A DNA stretch of 64,000 nt from contig NZ_CP008743.1 of the NCBI RefSeq assembly GCF_002117145.1, forward strand, positions 682,001-746,000, given 5' to 3'. Source of the DNA: Candidatus Nucleicultrix amoebiphila FS5 (lineage in GTDB: Bacteria; Pseudomonadota; Alphaproteobacteria; Caedimonadales; Nucleicultricaceae). Each line of letters opens with the position of its first letter. Position 1 is the first letter of the stretch. This document shows, piece by piece, positions 34,805 through 44,624 of the stretch. The position numbers and the translations under genes are program-made. The notes below the pieces were generated by a model. The model did not search any database and was not told where the DNA came from. It saw only the letters and a program-made list of their open reading frames with translations.

Positions 34805-34978
34805 TTAAGCCGCCGCTGTAGTAAGAGCGTCTCTGATCCTTTCAAAAATAGTTCTTAATTGTTGACCAGCAGTCGTTAAGGCGGCAATGATCACTATGGC
34901 AATCAACGCAGCGATCAGGCCGTACTCGATGGCTGTTGCTCCATCTTCATTCCTTACAAAGGTTTTTAAAGCTTTCAT
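34805..34978 (-). CDS. flp: Flp-type IVb pilin (short copy)
   Basis: 57 residues: leader MKALKTFVRNEDG, cleavage before ATAIEYGLI, hydrophobic helix AALIAIVIIAALTTAG, and a short charged tail (QQLRTIFERIRDALTTAAA). This is the classic Flp major pilin layout. A strong AGGAGAG stands 7 bases before ATG 34978. It lies 116 bases after tadC and 90 bases before the second copy; AT-rich DNA upstream (34980-35090) has several TATAAT-like boxes on the minus strand, so separate transcription is likely. Confidence 0.93.
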   Translation of the reverse strand: MKALKTFVRNEDGATAIEYGLIAALIAIVIIAALTTAGQQLRTIFERIRDALTTAAA

Positions 34979-35094
34979 ATTCGTCTCTCCTGTTATAATA
35001 CTTAATTTTCCTCTAATTTCGTTAATAAAGTATAAAAAAATTAATTTATTAACAACTCTTTACTCTTATTATACCCTATAATTAAAATTATATC

Positions 35095-36057
35095 CTAGAA
35101 ATTAAAATTTTCAACGAGTTCAATAATAACAGGGCCTAGAATCACGATAAATAAACTAGGTAAAATTAAACTCACCAAAGGTATAGCGAGTAAAGCCGGT
35201 AACCGTGCAGCTTTCGTCTCTATTTCAAGAACCTTTTTCTTTTGAAACTCCCCAGAAAGAATTTTCAAAGATTGCGCAACGGCCGTTCCTTGTTCTTCTG
35301 CTTGAATCAGAGTTGTGACCATATCTTGAACCAAAGGCAATTCTATCCTTGAAGAAAGATTTTTTAAGGCCTGACGTCGATCAGGAAGGATTGATAATTC
35401 AATAGCCGTTAAAGCAAATTCTCGCCCCAACTCCACATTACTGTAACCGATTTCAATCGCAACACTCTCAAAAGATCGTTCTAAACTTAAACCAGAATTA
35501 GTACAGATAACCAACAAATCTAACGCAGAGGTAAGATCACGTTTTAGCATTTTATAACGGATTTTAGTGTGCCACTTGAGATAAACATCTGCCCCCCGCA
35601 ATCCAGCTAAGATACACGCTATCAAAACAGCCAATTTAAATACAAAAGACAGATTTGAAAGAGCAGGGATGCTATTCATTAAAATTATATATAGGATCAT
35701 AAATCCCATAAGAAAACCAACTTTCAAAACAGAATAAAGTGCTCCGGGACTAGAGGTTCGAATACCGGCTCGATCAAAAATCTCCTTATAGTTTACCCCC
35801 AGTTGTTTTTGCGCAATATTCTGAAAAGATTTAAAAATTTGCTCTCTTAGGTTTTTCTGAGAAGCATTTACTGCACTTCCATTCGTGTTATTGAGGGCTG
35901 TCTTACCTTGTAATGTTCTTAAACGCTCATCAAGAGCCTTACCTTCTTTAAATTTCAGCTGCCACAGCAAAAACATGAGCAAAACTAAAAAACTGATGAT
36001 AAAAATTAATAAATCTTCCATATGAAATGTAGTCATAAAATCCCTACTGAATATCAA
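35095..36057 (-). CDS. tadC: Tad pilus inner-membrane protein TadC
   Basis: 320 residues with the type II secretion F domain. A first helix is at about 12-33, a pair in the middle (about 110-155), and two at the C-terminus (LLAIPLVSLILPSLFIVILG). The cytosolic helical bundle has DLLVICTNSGLSLERSFESV and the ALTAIELSILPDRRQALKNL region. With TadB it forms the membrane platform on which CpaF acts. The start overlaps the end of tadB by 14 bases. Confidence 0.92.
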   Translation of the reverse strand: MIFSRDFMTTFHMEDLLIFIISFLVLLMFLLWQLKFKEGKALDERLRTLQGKTALNNTNGSAVNASQKNLREQIFKSFQNIAQKQLGVNYKEIFDRAGIRTSSPGALYSVLKVGFLMGFMILYIILMNSIPALSNLSFVFKLAVLIACILAGLRGADVYLKWHTKIRYKMLKRDLTSALDLLVICTNSGLSLERSFESVAIEIGYSNVELGREFALTAIELSILPDRRQALKNLSSRIELPLVQDMVTTLIQAEEQGTAVAQSLKILSGEFQKKKVLEIETKAARLPALLAIPLVSLILPSLFIVILGPVIIELVENFNF

Positions 36058-37021
36058 TTTTTACCAGTCTATTGACTGCAATTCCTGAAGCAATAATTAG
36101 GCTAATCGCTAGTAACATAAGCTTGCGTCCCAAAGGATCATGTTGGAATACATATAAATGTTCAGGTTTTAAAAAAGTAATCCCAAAAAGTGTAATAAAA
36201 GGCAATATTCCAATAATAAGTCCTGTTGTTTTGGCTTCCGCTGAAACAGCTTTTATTTTCAAACGAAGTTCTTCACGTTTACGAATAATAGAAGAAAGAT
36301 TATCAATAAATTCAGCAATACTTCCACCTACAATTCTTTGAATGCTTAATGCTCCAGTAAAAAAATCATAATCTATAATTCGCACACGTTTAGCTGAGTT
36401 CAGTAAAGCCTCTCTATAAGGAATACCTATCCTCATTTCATCACCAATCATTTGAAACTCATGTCCAACCTCGCCTTCAATTTCGCGAGAAATTGTATCA
36501 AAAGCTTTTTCAATAGAAAGACCCGCTCTTAATCCTCTAGCCATAATATCTAGAGCTCCTGGAAAAGTTTTGAGAAAACGATCAATACGTCTCTGTTCTA
36601 AAACACCGTAAATAAAAACCGTCAAAAGCCCTGTAATCAAAGAAGCTAGTAAAAAATTAACTTCAAAAGTCTGTTTCAGAAATGATTGCACTCCAAAATA
36701 AGAAGCAAAGAAAGATGGAACTGCGATTAATAAAAGTTTAGGTAAGTGCGGATTTGAAGCGATCCAAGTCATAAAAGCAGGACGCTTTGAGTCTTGGGTA
36801 CCTTTAATATATGCATCAAATTTCTTTTTGATCATGCTATCTTTGGATTCTCTAAAAAGGCTTTCTTTTTCCTTCTCAATCGTCTCCAAAAGTTCAATTT
36901 TTAAACGACCAAAACGCTCATGTAACTTCTTTGCCTCTTCCCTCTTTAACAGAAAGAGATATACCAACAAAAAAATTAAAAAAGAGGCTCCAGCAATGAG
37001 AACTGCTACCCACCAATCCAA
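36044..37021 (-). CDS. tadB: Tad pilus inner-membrane protein TadB
   Basis: 325 residues, type II secretion F domain, with helices near 5-24, 92-108, 114-132, 265-285 and 300-318. The core has FPGALDIMARGLRAGLSIEK and FFTGALSIQRIVGGSIAEFI, typical of TadB. It pairs with TadC as the membrane platform. It lies 16 bases after cpaF and overlaps tadC. Confidence 0.92.
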   Translation of the reverse strand: MDWWVAVLIAGASFLIFLLVYLFLLKREEAKKLHERFGRLKIELLETIEKEKESLFRESKDSMIKKKFDAYIKGTQDSKRPAFMTWIASNPHLPKLLLIAVPSFFASYFGVQSFLKQTFEVNFLLASLITGLLTVFIYGVLEQRRIDRFLKTFPGALDIMARGLRAGLSIEKAFDTISREIEGEVGHEFQMIGDEMRIGIPYREALLNSAKRVRIIDYDFFTGALSIQRIVGGSIAEFIDNLSSIIRKREELRLKIKAVSAEAKTTGLIIGILPFITLFGITFLKPEHLYVFQHDPLGRKLMLLAISLIIASGIAVNRLVKIDIQ

Positions 37022-37037
37022 AGTACGGTCCTCCTTG

Positions 37038-38438
37038 TTATTTTAGACATTGCATCATTTTTTCTTTAAGACCATAGTATTCAATCTTAGGCATAAACTC
37101 AGGCATTTGCCCAGAGAATTCAAACATACCGACAACTTTTCCATTTTCGTCTTCACCTGTTGGTTTAAAAAGAAACAGGGGACGCGTAATAATATTTTTG
37201 CCATCATAGCCAATGATCTCAATGACTTCGATAACACGTCTTATTCCATCACGCATACGCGCTATTTGAACTATGATATTAATTGCCCCAGCAATATATT
37301 GTTCAATCACTTGAATAGGTAATTCAAACCCTGCCATTAGCACCATGTTTTCAAGTCTGTTCAGAGCTTCAGCTGCATTGTTCGCATGCAAAGTCGACAT
37401 AGACCCATCGTGACCCGTATTCATTGCTTGCAACATATCAAACGCTTCTGAACCGCGGCACTCACCAACGATAATACGATCTGGACGCATACGAAGCGCA
37501 TTTTTAACCAGATCACGAATGGTAATTTCTCCCTCTCCCTCAATGTTTTGAGGACGGCTTTCCAGTCTCACTACATGGGGTTGATAGAGACGCAGTTCAG
37601 CTGAATCTTCAATGGTAACAATACGTTCTTGAGGATCTATCAATTGAGAAAGCGCGTTTAAAAGTGTCGTTTTTCCAGCTCCAGTTCCCCCTGAAACAAT
37701 TATGTTCATACGACAATGCGCAATGATTTTAAAGAATTCCATCATATTAGGTGAGATATTGCCTTTCTCTGCCATCACGCTTAAAGAAATTCCTTTTTCT
37801 GAAAATCGTCGAATCGAAATAGAAACGCCATCAAGAGCTACGGGAGGAACAGCAATGTTAACGCGGCTACCATCTTTAAGACGTGTATCAACAATAGGAC
37901 TCGATTCGTCAATTCTTCGTCCGGCTTGACTTGAAATCCTCTGTGCAATCTGAAAAACATGACGATTGTTACGAAACTTTACGTTTGTTTTTTCTAACTT
38001 ACCATATCGCTCTACATAAACTGAGGCAGGACCGTTTACCATAATATCAGTAATGGCGGGGTCTTGAAATAAAGGATCCAAAGGGCCCAGCCCAACCATA
38101 TCACTCACAATTTGCACAGCTATTTTATGCTGTTCGGAATAAGTGACTTGCATCATGTTTTCTTCAGCATATTTCGCAATAAAGTTTTCAACTTCAACGC
38201 GCAATTCTTCTCGTGACATTTGGGCAGCGCGTCTCAAATCAATCTCAATAACTAAACGATCAAAAATTTTATCACGATACTCTTGAAGAGCTGGAGATAA
38301 GTCACTCTCTCCCTTATTTGGCTGACTAGATTGACTAGGTTTATGAGAGCTTGCTGAAAGATTCTTTTCAGGCAGGTCTTTTGTAGCTCCTGGTTCTTCA
38401 GTTTTTTCACCGTCATCACGTTTACCAAAGTGAACCAT
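37038..38438 (-). CDS. cpaF: Tad pilus ATPase CpaF/TadA
   Basis: 466 residues. After a charged low-complexity stretch of about 50 residues comes the N-terminal domain ([19 protein letters not shown]) and the secretion ATPase core: Walker [16 protein letters not shown], Asp box [10 protein letters not shown], Walker [14 protein letters not shown] and [14 protein letters not shown]. It powers both extension and retraction in the Tad system. Its start lies 21 bases after the cpaE stop. Confidence 0.95.
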   Translation of the reverse strand: MVHFGKRDDGEKTEEPGATKDLPEKNLSASSHKPSQSSQPNKGESDLSPALQEYRDKIFDRLVIEIDLRRAAQMSREELRVEVENFIAKYAEENMMQVTYSEQHKIAVQIVSDMVGLGPLDPLFQDPAITDIMVNGPASVYVERYGKLEKTNVKFRNNRHVFQIAQRISSQAGRRIDESSPIVDTRLKDGSRVNIAVPPVALDGVSISIRRFSEKGISLSVMAEKGNISPNMMEFFKIIAHCRMNIIVSGGTGAGKTTLLNALSQLIDPQERIVTIEDSAELRLYQPHVVRLESRPQNIEGEGEITIRDLVKNALRMRPDRIIVGECRGSEAFDMLQAMNTGHDGSMSTLHANNAAEALNRLENMVLMAGFELPIQVIEQYIAGAINIIVQIARMRDGIRRVIEVIEIIGYDGKNIITRPLFLFKPTGEDENGKVVGMFEFSGQMPEFMPKIEYYGLKEKMMQCLK

Positions 38439-38459
38439 CTATCAATACCTACGCATTTC

Positions 38460-39674
38460 TCATTTTGACTTAAACAAACGAGAAAAGAAGTTTTCGTTTT
38501 CAACGTTTTTAGCGGACATTTCTTTGCCAATAATAACATCTGTCAAAGATTGAATTTCCTTTACAAAAAGGCTATCTGCATCAGCCAGCAAATCTCCTTT
38601 ATTCATATTAGAAAGCATATTTTTATGATCAAAAGTGATAACGCAATCCAAAGGAACATGTAAGGTCTTTTGAATTGCATCAGCATTCATTTCACCTTCA
38701 CGATAAACTTTAACTTTGTTCAGAACAATAACAATACGTTGCTTTGGGTGCATCACCTTTTTAAAATAATTAAGGAGTCTCACCCCATCCCTAACAGATA
38801 AAATTGACGGATCTAACACCAGAACTAATGTATTGAGTTGACGAATTAAAGGACCTAGGTGAAAAAATTCTGCACGCGTTGGAATATCTATAATCACATA
38901 TTGAAATTTATTCTTAACCAACCGATTGAGTTCCTCTAAAGATTTATCTTGAATCTCAACTGTTTGCTCTAAATTTTCATCCCCCCCAAGAATATGAAGA
39001 AATTCACTCTCTTGAATATAACATCTTTCAATAAAGAGCTCATCAACTCTTTCAGGGTTTTCAAGCATCTCACGAAAGCCCTGCTTTAATGAAAAATCAA
39101 AAAACTGTGCAGCACCTGAAAAATGTAAATCCAAGTCCATAAGAAGAGTGCGTTTCCTATGCGTATGAGAAAGCAATAGAGCGCAACTTGCAGAAAGAAC
39201 CGATGCTCCTACTCCTCCGCGTACTCCTAAGAACCCCACACTTTGTCCTAGCCCTTGGAATCTAGCGTGACCTGCTTTTTTATCAATTGAAGGCTTAAGA
39301 CTATCTAAACATCTTCCCAGTAAGGCCGGTGTAATAGGCTTAGATATATAATCTTTTACGCCTAACTCAATAAGATCGCGATAAATGCCCACATCATTGC
39401 GGACACCAACAGCAATCACATTGACACCTGGCTCACATACTTCTGCTAAACGTTGCATATCTGTGAGGGGCAGTTCAGAGTCACTTAAATCGATTATCAG
39501 TATTTTTGGAGAACGATTGGTTTGTATATATTTGATAGCCTCTTTGATGCCACCTTTATGTATTTCAGCCTTTATGGCATACGTAGTCCATGAAAATTCT
39601 TTTAAAAAAGTTTCTGATTCTTGATCTTCAACAAAAGCTAAAGCAATTTCTTGCTTTTCAAAATTCTCAACCAT
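38460..39674 (-). CDS. cpaE: Tad pilus localisation protein CpaE/TadZ
   Basis: 404 residues. Residues about 8-130 form an atypical receiver-like domain (KILIIDLSDSELPLTDMQRL), and about 145-390 a ParA/MinD-type ATPase. The Walker A reads GVRGGVGASVLS: the usual first Lys is Arg and the second is Ala, so ATP binding may be weak, as in other TadZ proteins. The Walker B-like LLMDLDLHF and DIPTRAEF are present. It places the pilus machinery at the cell pole. It follows cpaD after 67 bases. Confidence 0.9.
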   Translation of the reverse strand: MVENFEKQEIALAFVEDQESETFLKEFSWTTYAIKAEIHKGGIKEAIKYIQTNRSPKILIIDLSDSELPLTDMQRLAEVCEPGVNVIAVGVRNDVGIYRDLIELGVKDYISKPITPALLGRCLDSLKPSIDKKAGHARFQGLGQSVGFLGVRGGVGASVLSASCALLLSHTHRKRTLLMDLDLHFSGAAQFFDFSLKQGFREMLENPERVDELFIERCYIQESEFLHILGGDENLEQTVEIQDKSLEELNRLVKNKFQYVIIDIPTRAEFFHLGPLIRQLNTLVLVLDPSILSVRDGVRLLNYFKKVMHPKQRIVIVLNKVKVYREGEMNADAIQKTLHVPLDCVITFDHKNMLSNMNKGDLLADADSLFVKEIQSLTDVIIGKEMSAKNVENENFFSRLFKSK

Positions 39675-39741
39675 ACCTGCATCCGTTATTAGTTTTCTTT
39701 ATGATAAGACGCAAATTATTAAAAAATCTACCTATTAAAAA

Positions 39742-40422
39742 TTATTGACCAGCTGAGGATTGAACCCTCTCGCTTTTCAACGCTTTAATTTTGTCAGTTC
39801 TATATCTCTCTATAGCTAAAGCTTGATAAGCACTATCCACACCATCAGAAGTCTTCCCTTTATAAAGATCTCTGGGATCAGCAATCATTTTACCAAAATT
39901 ATAAGCTGTAGCACACCCAAATGGCTCATCTCCATTGCGTCCTGAGTTTGTAGTGATCTCTCCCCAAGAAGGGCATTGAGGAAGAGTCAAACGATACTGA
40001 TCAATAACGACTATCGCTGAACACCCTGATTTTTCTATCTTCTCTCCTTGAGAAGAACTAGTATTCAGGTATGTCACGTCAATTTTATCACTCGTTATGC
40101 CATAGCCCATGAGCACATGCTTCAAATTGGATACTCTACCCTCAGAAAAATGCTTAGCCACTTGAATACGTGCATAAAGTGGTAATTTTGGTTCAGTTTT
40201 TTGAACCAAAGATTTTATTTTGCGCTTTTCAGAGTTTTTAATGGATGAAGAACCCTTTTTGAAGTGGATTTCATCATGCCAAGAAAGTCTTTCAATTTTT
40301 GGCTTCCAACCATTATGAAGAGTAACTTCCTTACGATCTTCATAGCAACCAGTAAGAGAGATGCTCAGTGTCACCAAAGATAAATTACATAGAAGAACTG
40401 ATAATATTTTTGCTTTATTCAT
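39742..40422 (-). CDS. cpaD: Tad pilus lipoprotein CpaD
   Basis: About 226 residues starting at ATG 40422, which gives MNKAKILSVLLCNLSLVTLS then ISLTGC, a lipoprotein signal with the lipid-bearing Cys at about residue 26. The OmpA-like/CpaD part has the ARIQVAKHFSEGRVSNLKHV segment, and the ending FGCATAYNFGKMIADPRDLYKG is the CpaD signature. It supports the outer-membrane secretin. The start overlaps the cpaC stop by 8 bases with AGGA upstream. Confidence 0.88.
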   Translation of the reverse strand: MNKAKILSVLLCNLSLVTLSISLTGCYEDRKEVTLHNGWKPKIERLSWHDEIHFKKGSSSIKNSEKRKIKSLVQKTEPKLPLYARIQVAKHFSEGRVSNLKHVLMGYGITSDKIDVTYLNTSSSQGEKIEKSGCSAIVVIDQYRLTLPQCPSWGEITTNSGRNGDEPFGCATAYNFGKMIADPRDLYKGKTSDGVDSAYQALAIERYRTDKIKALKSERVQSSAGQ

Positions 40423-41878
40423 AGTAAAATCCTGCTGATCCAATAAGGTGCATGTCTTGATCAAGAAGGCTGTTATCGCCTTTCACCTCGGCGCTCCCTT
40501 CTAAACTATCAGTTGTTTTCTCAAGAGGCGTTTTTTCACGTGTCAAACGTCCATAGAAAAACGTATCAAGTTGAGATGTGTAAACAAGACCATCTGAAGG
40601 CAACGCAAAATCTTCTTTGGAAGAAGGCTGAATAATATAAGGCGTCACAATGACAACCAGCTCGGATTCATTCCTGGAAAAACTCGCTGAACGAAATAAT
40701 GCTCCCAATACAGGGATATCGGCCAACCCAGGAACTTCTCTCAAAGCATTATTAATGTTGTTTGAAAATAATCCGGCAATCGCCAAGCTCTCGCCACTGC
40801 CAAGCTCTACAGATGTCTCAACACGCCTTGTCTTAATTCCCGGCACCTGCACTCTTGTTCCAACTGTAAATGAAAAATCTAACTGATTCACACGATCTAG
40901 TTCACTCACCTCTGGCCGTACGCGTAAATTAATTTTATTGGACGAAAGAACTGTAGGCGTAAAAGCAAGCTTAATACCAAACTCTTTAAAATCGATTGTG
41001 ATGTTTCGTTGCTGTGGAACAGGAAAAGGAAATTCTCCGCCCGCTAAAAAGCTGGCTGTTTCACCAGACATAGCAACCAAGTTTGGCTCTGCCAAGACCG
41101 TTGCTAGACTTTCACTGTCTAAGATATCTATGAGTCCAGCAATGTTTGTTTTTCCATCATTAAAATGTACGCCCAAACTGTTAAAGGGAGGATTTATAAG
41201 ATTTACACCACTGCTAAATGCTCCAGTGGTCGCATCAATAGGTGCGCGTCCTTGCAAAACACCAAAAGCAAAGTGATTTGGTTGGATTGCTGATCCCCAG
41301 TTGATATCTAGCTTATTCAAAACTGTACGATTAATTTCCGCAACCTTAACTTTCAAATAAACCTGCGTGGGAGCCACAATTTTTATGTTATTAACAATCT
41401 CCTCAGCATCCCCGATAAAACGCTTCACTATATCATTAATATCTTTAGACGCTTGAGGAGACGTAACAGAACCTTCTAAAATAATTCCCTTCGGTGAAGA
41501 AATGGCTTTTACAGTTTCCCCAGGCTTTACGGATTTTAACATTTGATTGAGCTGCTTAAGATTGTGGGTTACGTTAATCTCATAGCTTTGTAAAACTCCA
41601 CCATCTTTATCCGATACAATTAAGGTAGTGGTCCCTGGCTTCTTTGCAAAAACATAAGCTGAATTAGGATTACTGACTTGCACGTCTGCAATATCTGGAT
41701 TTGCAACAAAAACCTCAGAGACATTTTTAGAAAATTTTAAAATTTCTGCTGTATTGACTGACAAAAATAAACTCCGCTCCGGCTTTGTAGCAAGCGCATT
41801 GCCGACTCCCATCAAAAGCATCATCAAGACTAAAAAATATCTCGGCCATAAAAATTTACTTAACAAAACTTGTACCAT
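40415..41878 (-). CDS. cpaC: Tad pilus secretin CpaC/RcpA
   Basis: 487 residues: signal peptide (to about 31, VGNALA), N-terminal pilus domain (VSEVFVANPDIADVQVSNPN), a BON-like segment (GIILEGSVTSPQASKDINDI), and the secretin domain with AEPNLVAMSGETASFLAGGE, LRVRPEVSELD and ESLAIAGLFSNNINN. It forms the outer-membrane channel for the Flp pilus. It follows cpaB by 7 bases. Confidence 0.94.
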   Translation of the reverse strand: MVQVLLSKFLWPRYFLVLMMLLMGVGNALATKPERSLFLSVNTAEILKFSKNVSEVFVANPDIADVQVSNPNSAYVFAKKPGTTTLIVSDKDGGVLQSYEINVTHNLKQLNQMLKSVKPGETVKAISSPKGIILEGSVTSPQASKDINDIVKRFIGDAEEIVNNIKIVAPTQVYLKVKVAEINRTVLNKLDINWGSAIQPNHFAFGVLQGRAPIDATTGAFSSGVNLINPPFNSLGVHFNDGKTNIAGLIDILDSESLATVLAEPNLVAMSGETASFLAGGEFPFPVPQQRNITIDFKEFGIKLAFTPTVLSSNKINLRVRPEVSELDRVNQLDFSFTVGTRVQVPGIKTRRVETSVELGSGESLAIAGLFSNNINNALREVPGLADIPVLGALFRSASFSRNESELVVIVTPYIIQPSSKEDFALPSDGLVYTSQLDTFFYGRLTREKTPLEKTTDSLEGSAEVKGDNSLLDQDMHLIGSAGFYYE

Positions 41879-41885
41879 ACTAACC

Positions 41886-42683
41886 TTACCTCTTGAATGT
41901 TACGTCGCTTTTATTGACGCCGCGAATAACAGAAATCGTGACTGATTCTTCTTCATTTGAATCCGCTTGTCCCGCAATCCCTAATCTCTCTTTTTCTTGT
42001 TCTTTCTTATCTTTAGTCGCTGAGTGCAAGCTAATTGTGGCCTCCCCCTCTTTAAGTTCCGCCGCTAAGATTTCATCCTTTTTTGAGTCTACTTCAACAG
42101 TAATATAACGAGGTAACTTACCTGACCCCTTCTGCGTCCTCTCAAAACTTCCATCCACCTCGAGAACACGCACATTCTCGGCAACCATTTTGCCAACGTA
42201 GCCCTTACCATCTGCCGATCTTGTAGCCACGATAATATCTACATAATCCCCTGCAGAAATCAGGCTCGTTACACTTGAACCATGACCGCCTGAGATAGGC
42301 ACTGTAAAAGCTCTCATACCTGGAGTAATAAGAGATGTCAAAATTCCCTTATCATTCCCTAAGATCAACTTAGTACGCATGATAGGCTCGCCCGCCTCTG
42401 TTTCTACACGCAACGTGGCGCCCATAATTTTTTGAGCTTCATTTTTATTAGTAATAAACTCCGCCCCTACAGCTGTTTTAGGCCACAACTGCCATTTGGT
42501 GGTTGCAGGTGCCAAAACATCCCCTAATTGTAGCTTTGATGTAGCTACTAAAATCTCAATTTCGTCAGATTTCACCGGCTTAGCAACTTTAGAAGGCAAC
42601 ACTATGAATCGCGTAACCAGAGCTACTAAAATTGCTATTAAAAGCGCTATTAAAATAATTTTTACTTCTTTAAATGTAATCAT
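41886..42683 (-). CDS. cpaB: Tad pilus assembly protein CpaB/RcpC
   Basis: 265 residues. One membrane helix (8-30), an SAF-type domain (EIEILVATSKLQLGDVLAPA), then the RcpC part (RAFTVPISGGHGSSVTSLIS, AGDYVDIIVATR). CpaB is thought to touch the secretin or peptidoglycan in the periplasm. The last 60 residues are charged and contain EQEKERLG. The start codon overlaps the cpaA stop by 4 bases. Confidence 0.92.
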   Translation of the reverse strand: MITFKEVKIILIALLIAILVALVTRFIVLPSKVAKPVKSDEIEILVATSKLQLGDVLAPATTKWQLWPKTAVGAEFITNKNEAQKIMGATLRVETEAGEPIMRTKLILGNDKGILTSLITPGMRAFTVPISGGHGSSVTSLISAGDYVDIIVATRSADGKGYVGKMVAENVRVLEVDGSFERTQKGSGKLPRYITVEVDSKKDEILAAELKEGEATISLHSATKDKKEQEKERLGIAGQADSNEEESVTISVIRGVNKSDVTFKR

Positions 42684-43267
42684 AGGCTGTTTGCCATCAT
42701 TCTTATTATTACCATTACTATGCAGGCCATCCCTACTGCAGTGCCATAGGGTACTATTTTTTTGTGCTTTTTCAAAGTTGCAATTTCAGGTTCATAATTC
42801 ACCCAAGCCTCTAAGTGTGCCCAAGGCATTATTTTGACCACCCTATTGGCCAATGCTAACCTCAATATTTCTATATGTGTCCCCAGAAATAGATAGAAAA
42901 GAGCCAAAAGACCACCAACCAAGCTAGTCAACAACAAAAAGCCGGCGATATCACCAAGAAGCATAAACCATGCGGAGGCCGTAGCAATAAACTTCACATC
43001 TCCCGCCCCAATCATCTGATAATTGAACAAAATGAAACCAACCCCCATCACAACAATGAAAGCAATCCCTGGAAATAAAAAATCTATGGGTTCTTTAAAA
43101 ATTAATACCATCGCTACAAAAAGAGCGAGCTGTAAGGCTATTATGAGGTTTGAAATTCTAAAAAAAAGAAAATCCTCAATGGCCAATACAAACGCTGATA
43201 AGGCAAAAAGTATATAAAAAAAGGTCAAATACCACCCCTGCTTTTTGTTATTTAAAAACATTGCCAC
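42680..43267 (-). CDS. cpaA: prepilin peptidase CpaA/TadV
   Basis: 195 residues, about five to six helices, with the aspartyl protease motif GAGDVKF in QMIGAGDVKFIATASAWFML; the first Asp partner lies in the N-terminal helix region (AIEDFLFFRISN). It lacks the methylase domain of PilD, as usual for TadV. It would cleave the two Flp pilins after Gly. It is the first gene of the minus-strand tad operon; the 180-base divergent gap to tadD must contain its promoter. Confidence 0.9.
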   Translation of the reverse strand: MAMFLNNKKQGWYLTFFYILFALSAFVLAIEDFLFFRISNLIIALQLALFVAMVLIFKEPIDFLFPGIAFIVVMGVGFILFNYQMIGAGDVKFIATASAWFMLLGDIAGFLLLTSLVGGLLALFYLFLGTHIEILRLALANRVVKIMPWAHLEAWVNYEPEIATLKKHKKIVPYGTAVGMACIVMVIIRMMANSL

Positions 43268-43394
43268 AAAACCACCATTTTCTCAAACAGCTGTCTTAAA
43301 ACAAAACACTATTGTTGCATTCTTGCACTTATGAGTCTTGTGATAAAGTGATATCCGTTTCATACACTCAATTAATAAATTTTCTTTCATGAGG

Positions 43395-43423
43395 AGCTTT
43401 AGTTTGATAAAAAGCTTTAGTTT
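43395..43423 (+). repeat. direct repeat in the leader of the tadD-like gene
   Basis: AGCTTTAGTTT occurs at 43395-43405 and again at 43413-43423. It lies in the divergent cpaA/tadD gap and covers a possible TTG start (43404). It may be a regulator site or chance. Confidence 0.35.
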
Positions 43424-43448
43424 AACAGGAATAAAAAGGCTTAAGTTT

Positions 43449-44495
43449 ATGAAACTAAATTTCAAGAGTTTAGTGTTAGTTGGTGCAACATCAATCCTTT
43501 TTGGTTGTGCAGGAACCGATCAAAATGATGATTCTACTTTTATGAAAGATGAATCAAAGTCTTTAAATCTTGCTGAAAAAATGCGAACAGGTGGTCAGCA
43601 ATCAACTGCTATCGGGCTTTACAGAAAAATCTTGGATGAAACCCCAAATAATGTTCCAGCAACTTTAGGATTAGCTAAATCTCTAAATGCACTCAAACGT
43701 TATCGCGAAGCACAAGAGTGTTTAAAGAAATCATTGGTGGAGAATCCTAATCAAATCTCATTAGAAGAAGAGTTAGGAAAAACGTATATCAGCAGTCATC
43801 AACCAAAAGAAGGAATGGCAGTTTTTGAATCCATACTCAAAAAGGATCCTCAAAATCAAATAGCCCTTAATGGTCTTGGTATTTGTCATGATTTAAATTA
43901 CAACCATGCGACTGCTCAAGATTATTATTTAAAGGCTCTTGCTCTCTATCCCAACGCTAAAATAACTAAATCTAACTTAGGACTTTCTTATGCTTTGTCT
44001 GGCAATTACACGAAAGGCCTATCAATTCTTGAAAAGATTTCAAAATCAACAAATGCGGGTGTTCGCGATAGACAAAATTTAGCTTTAGCCTATGGATTAT
44101 CTGGTCAGATTGATAAAGCAGGACAATTATACAGCATCGATCTTTCAGAAGATGCTGTACGCAATAACCTTGCCTATATTCATATCCTACAACATCCACA
44201 ATCCCAAACGTTGCCAATTCAAGAGGCAAAACCCATTCTTTTAGAACCGTTAACCTCTTCAGAAGAAAAATTGTCAGTCACAAAAGAAGATCCCTTAAAG
44301 ATCGTCAAAGAAACAAAAAACGTCCAGCCGCCAAAAACACAAGAGAACATACAACCTTCGCTTCAGACTACTCCTAAAAAGAAAATTGAGGCTCCGCAGA
44401 TTCAAGCTGAGTCCCCCCAAAAGCAACGTACGTTAACACATTCGGACTTAACAGAGGACGACGAATTAGAAACGGCTCTCATGTTAATGCAGTAA
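43449..44495 (+). CDS. tadD: TadD-like TPR lipoprotein
   Basis: About 348 residues. ATG 43449 gives a lipoprotein signal (KLNFKSLVLVGATSILFGCA, lipid Cys at residue 20). Tetratricopeptide repeats follow (about 50-220: GLYRKILDETPNNVPATLGL, AQECLKKSLVENPNQ, FESILKKDPQNQIALNGLG, YYLKALALYPNAKITKSNLG). The tail (about 235-348) is Pro/Lys/Gln-rich and low complexity. TadD is a Tad pilus pilotin-like factor. A TTG at 43404 with GAGGAG in front would add 15 residues and is a real alternative start. Transcribed away from the tad operon. Confidence 0.85.
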   Translation: MKLNFKSLVLVGATSILFGCAGTDQNDDSTFMKDESKSLNLAEKMRTGGQQSTAIGLYRKILDETPNNVPATLGLAKSLNALKRYREAQECLKKSLVENPNQISLEEELGKTYISSHQPKEGMAVFESILKKDPQNQIALNGLGICHDLNYNHATAQDYYLKALALYPNAKITKSNLGLSYALSGNYTKGLSILEKISKSTNAGVRDRQNLALAYGLSGQIDKAGQLYSIDLSEDAVRNNLAYIHILQHPQSQTLPIQEAKPILLEPLTSSEEKLSVTKEDPLKIVKETKNVQPPKTQENIQPSLQTTPKKKIEAPQIQAESPQKQRTLTHSDLTEDDELETALMLMQ

Positions 44496-44624
44496 GTGTG
44501 ATGTTCACGCTTGACGGACGAATAGTCCTCGCTTTATCATGTTGTTTATTTTATAAATAACTTTTATTAAAATCTGAAGAAAGTTTAAAATAACTTTTTT
44601 CTAAATAGTGGGTTTGGCCTTTCA

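Noticed and set aside
38460-39674. A plasmid-type ParA partition gene
   Set aside because: The ATPase has a degenerate Walker A, an N-terminal receiver-like domain and a place inside the tad operon, which identifies CpaE/TadZ.
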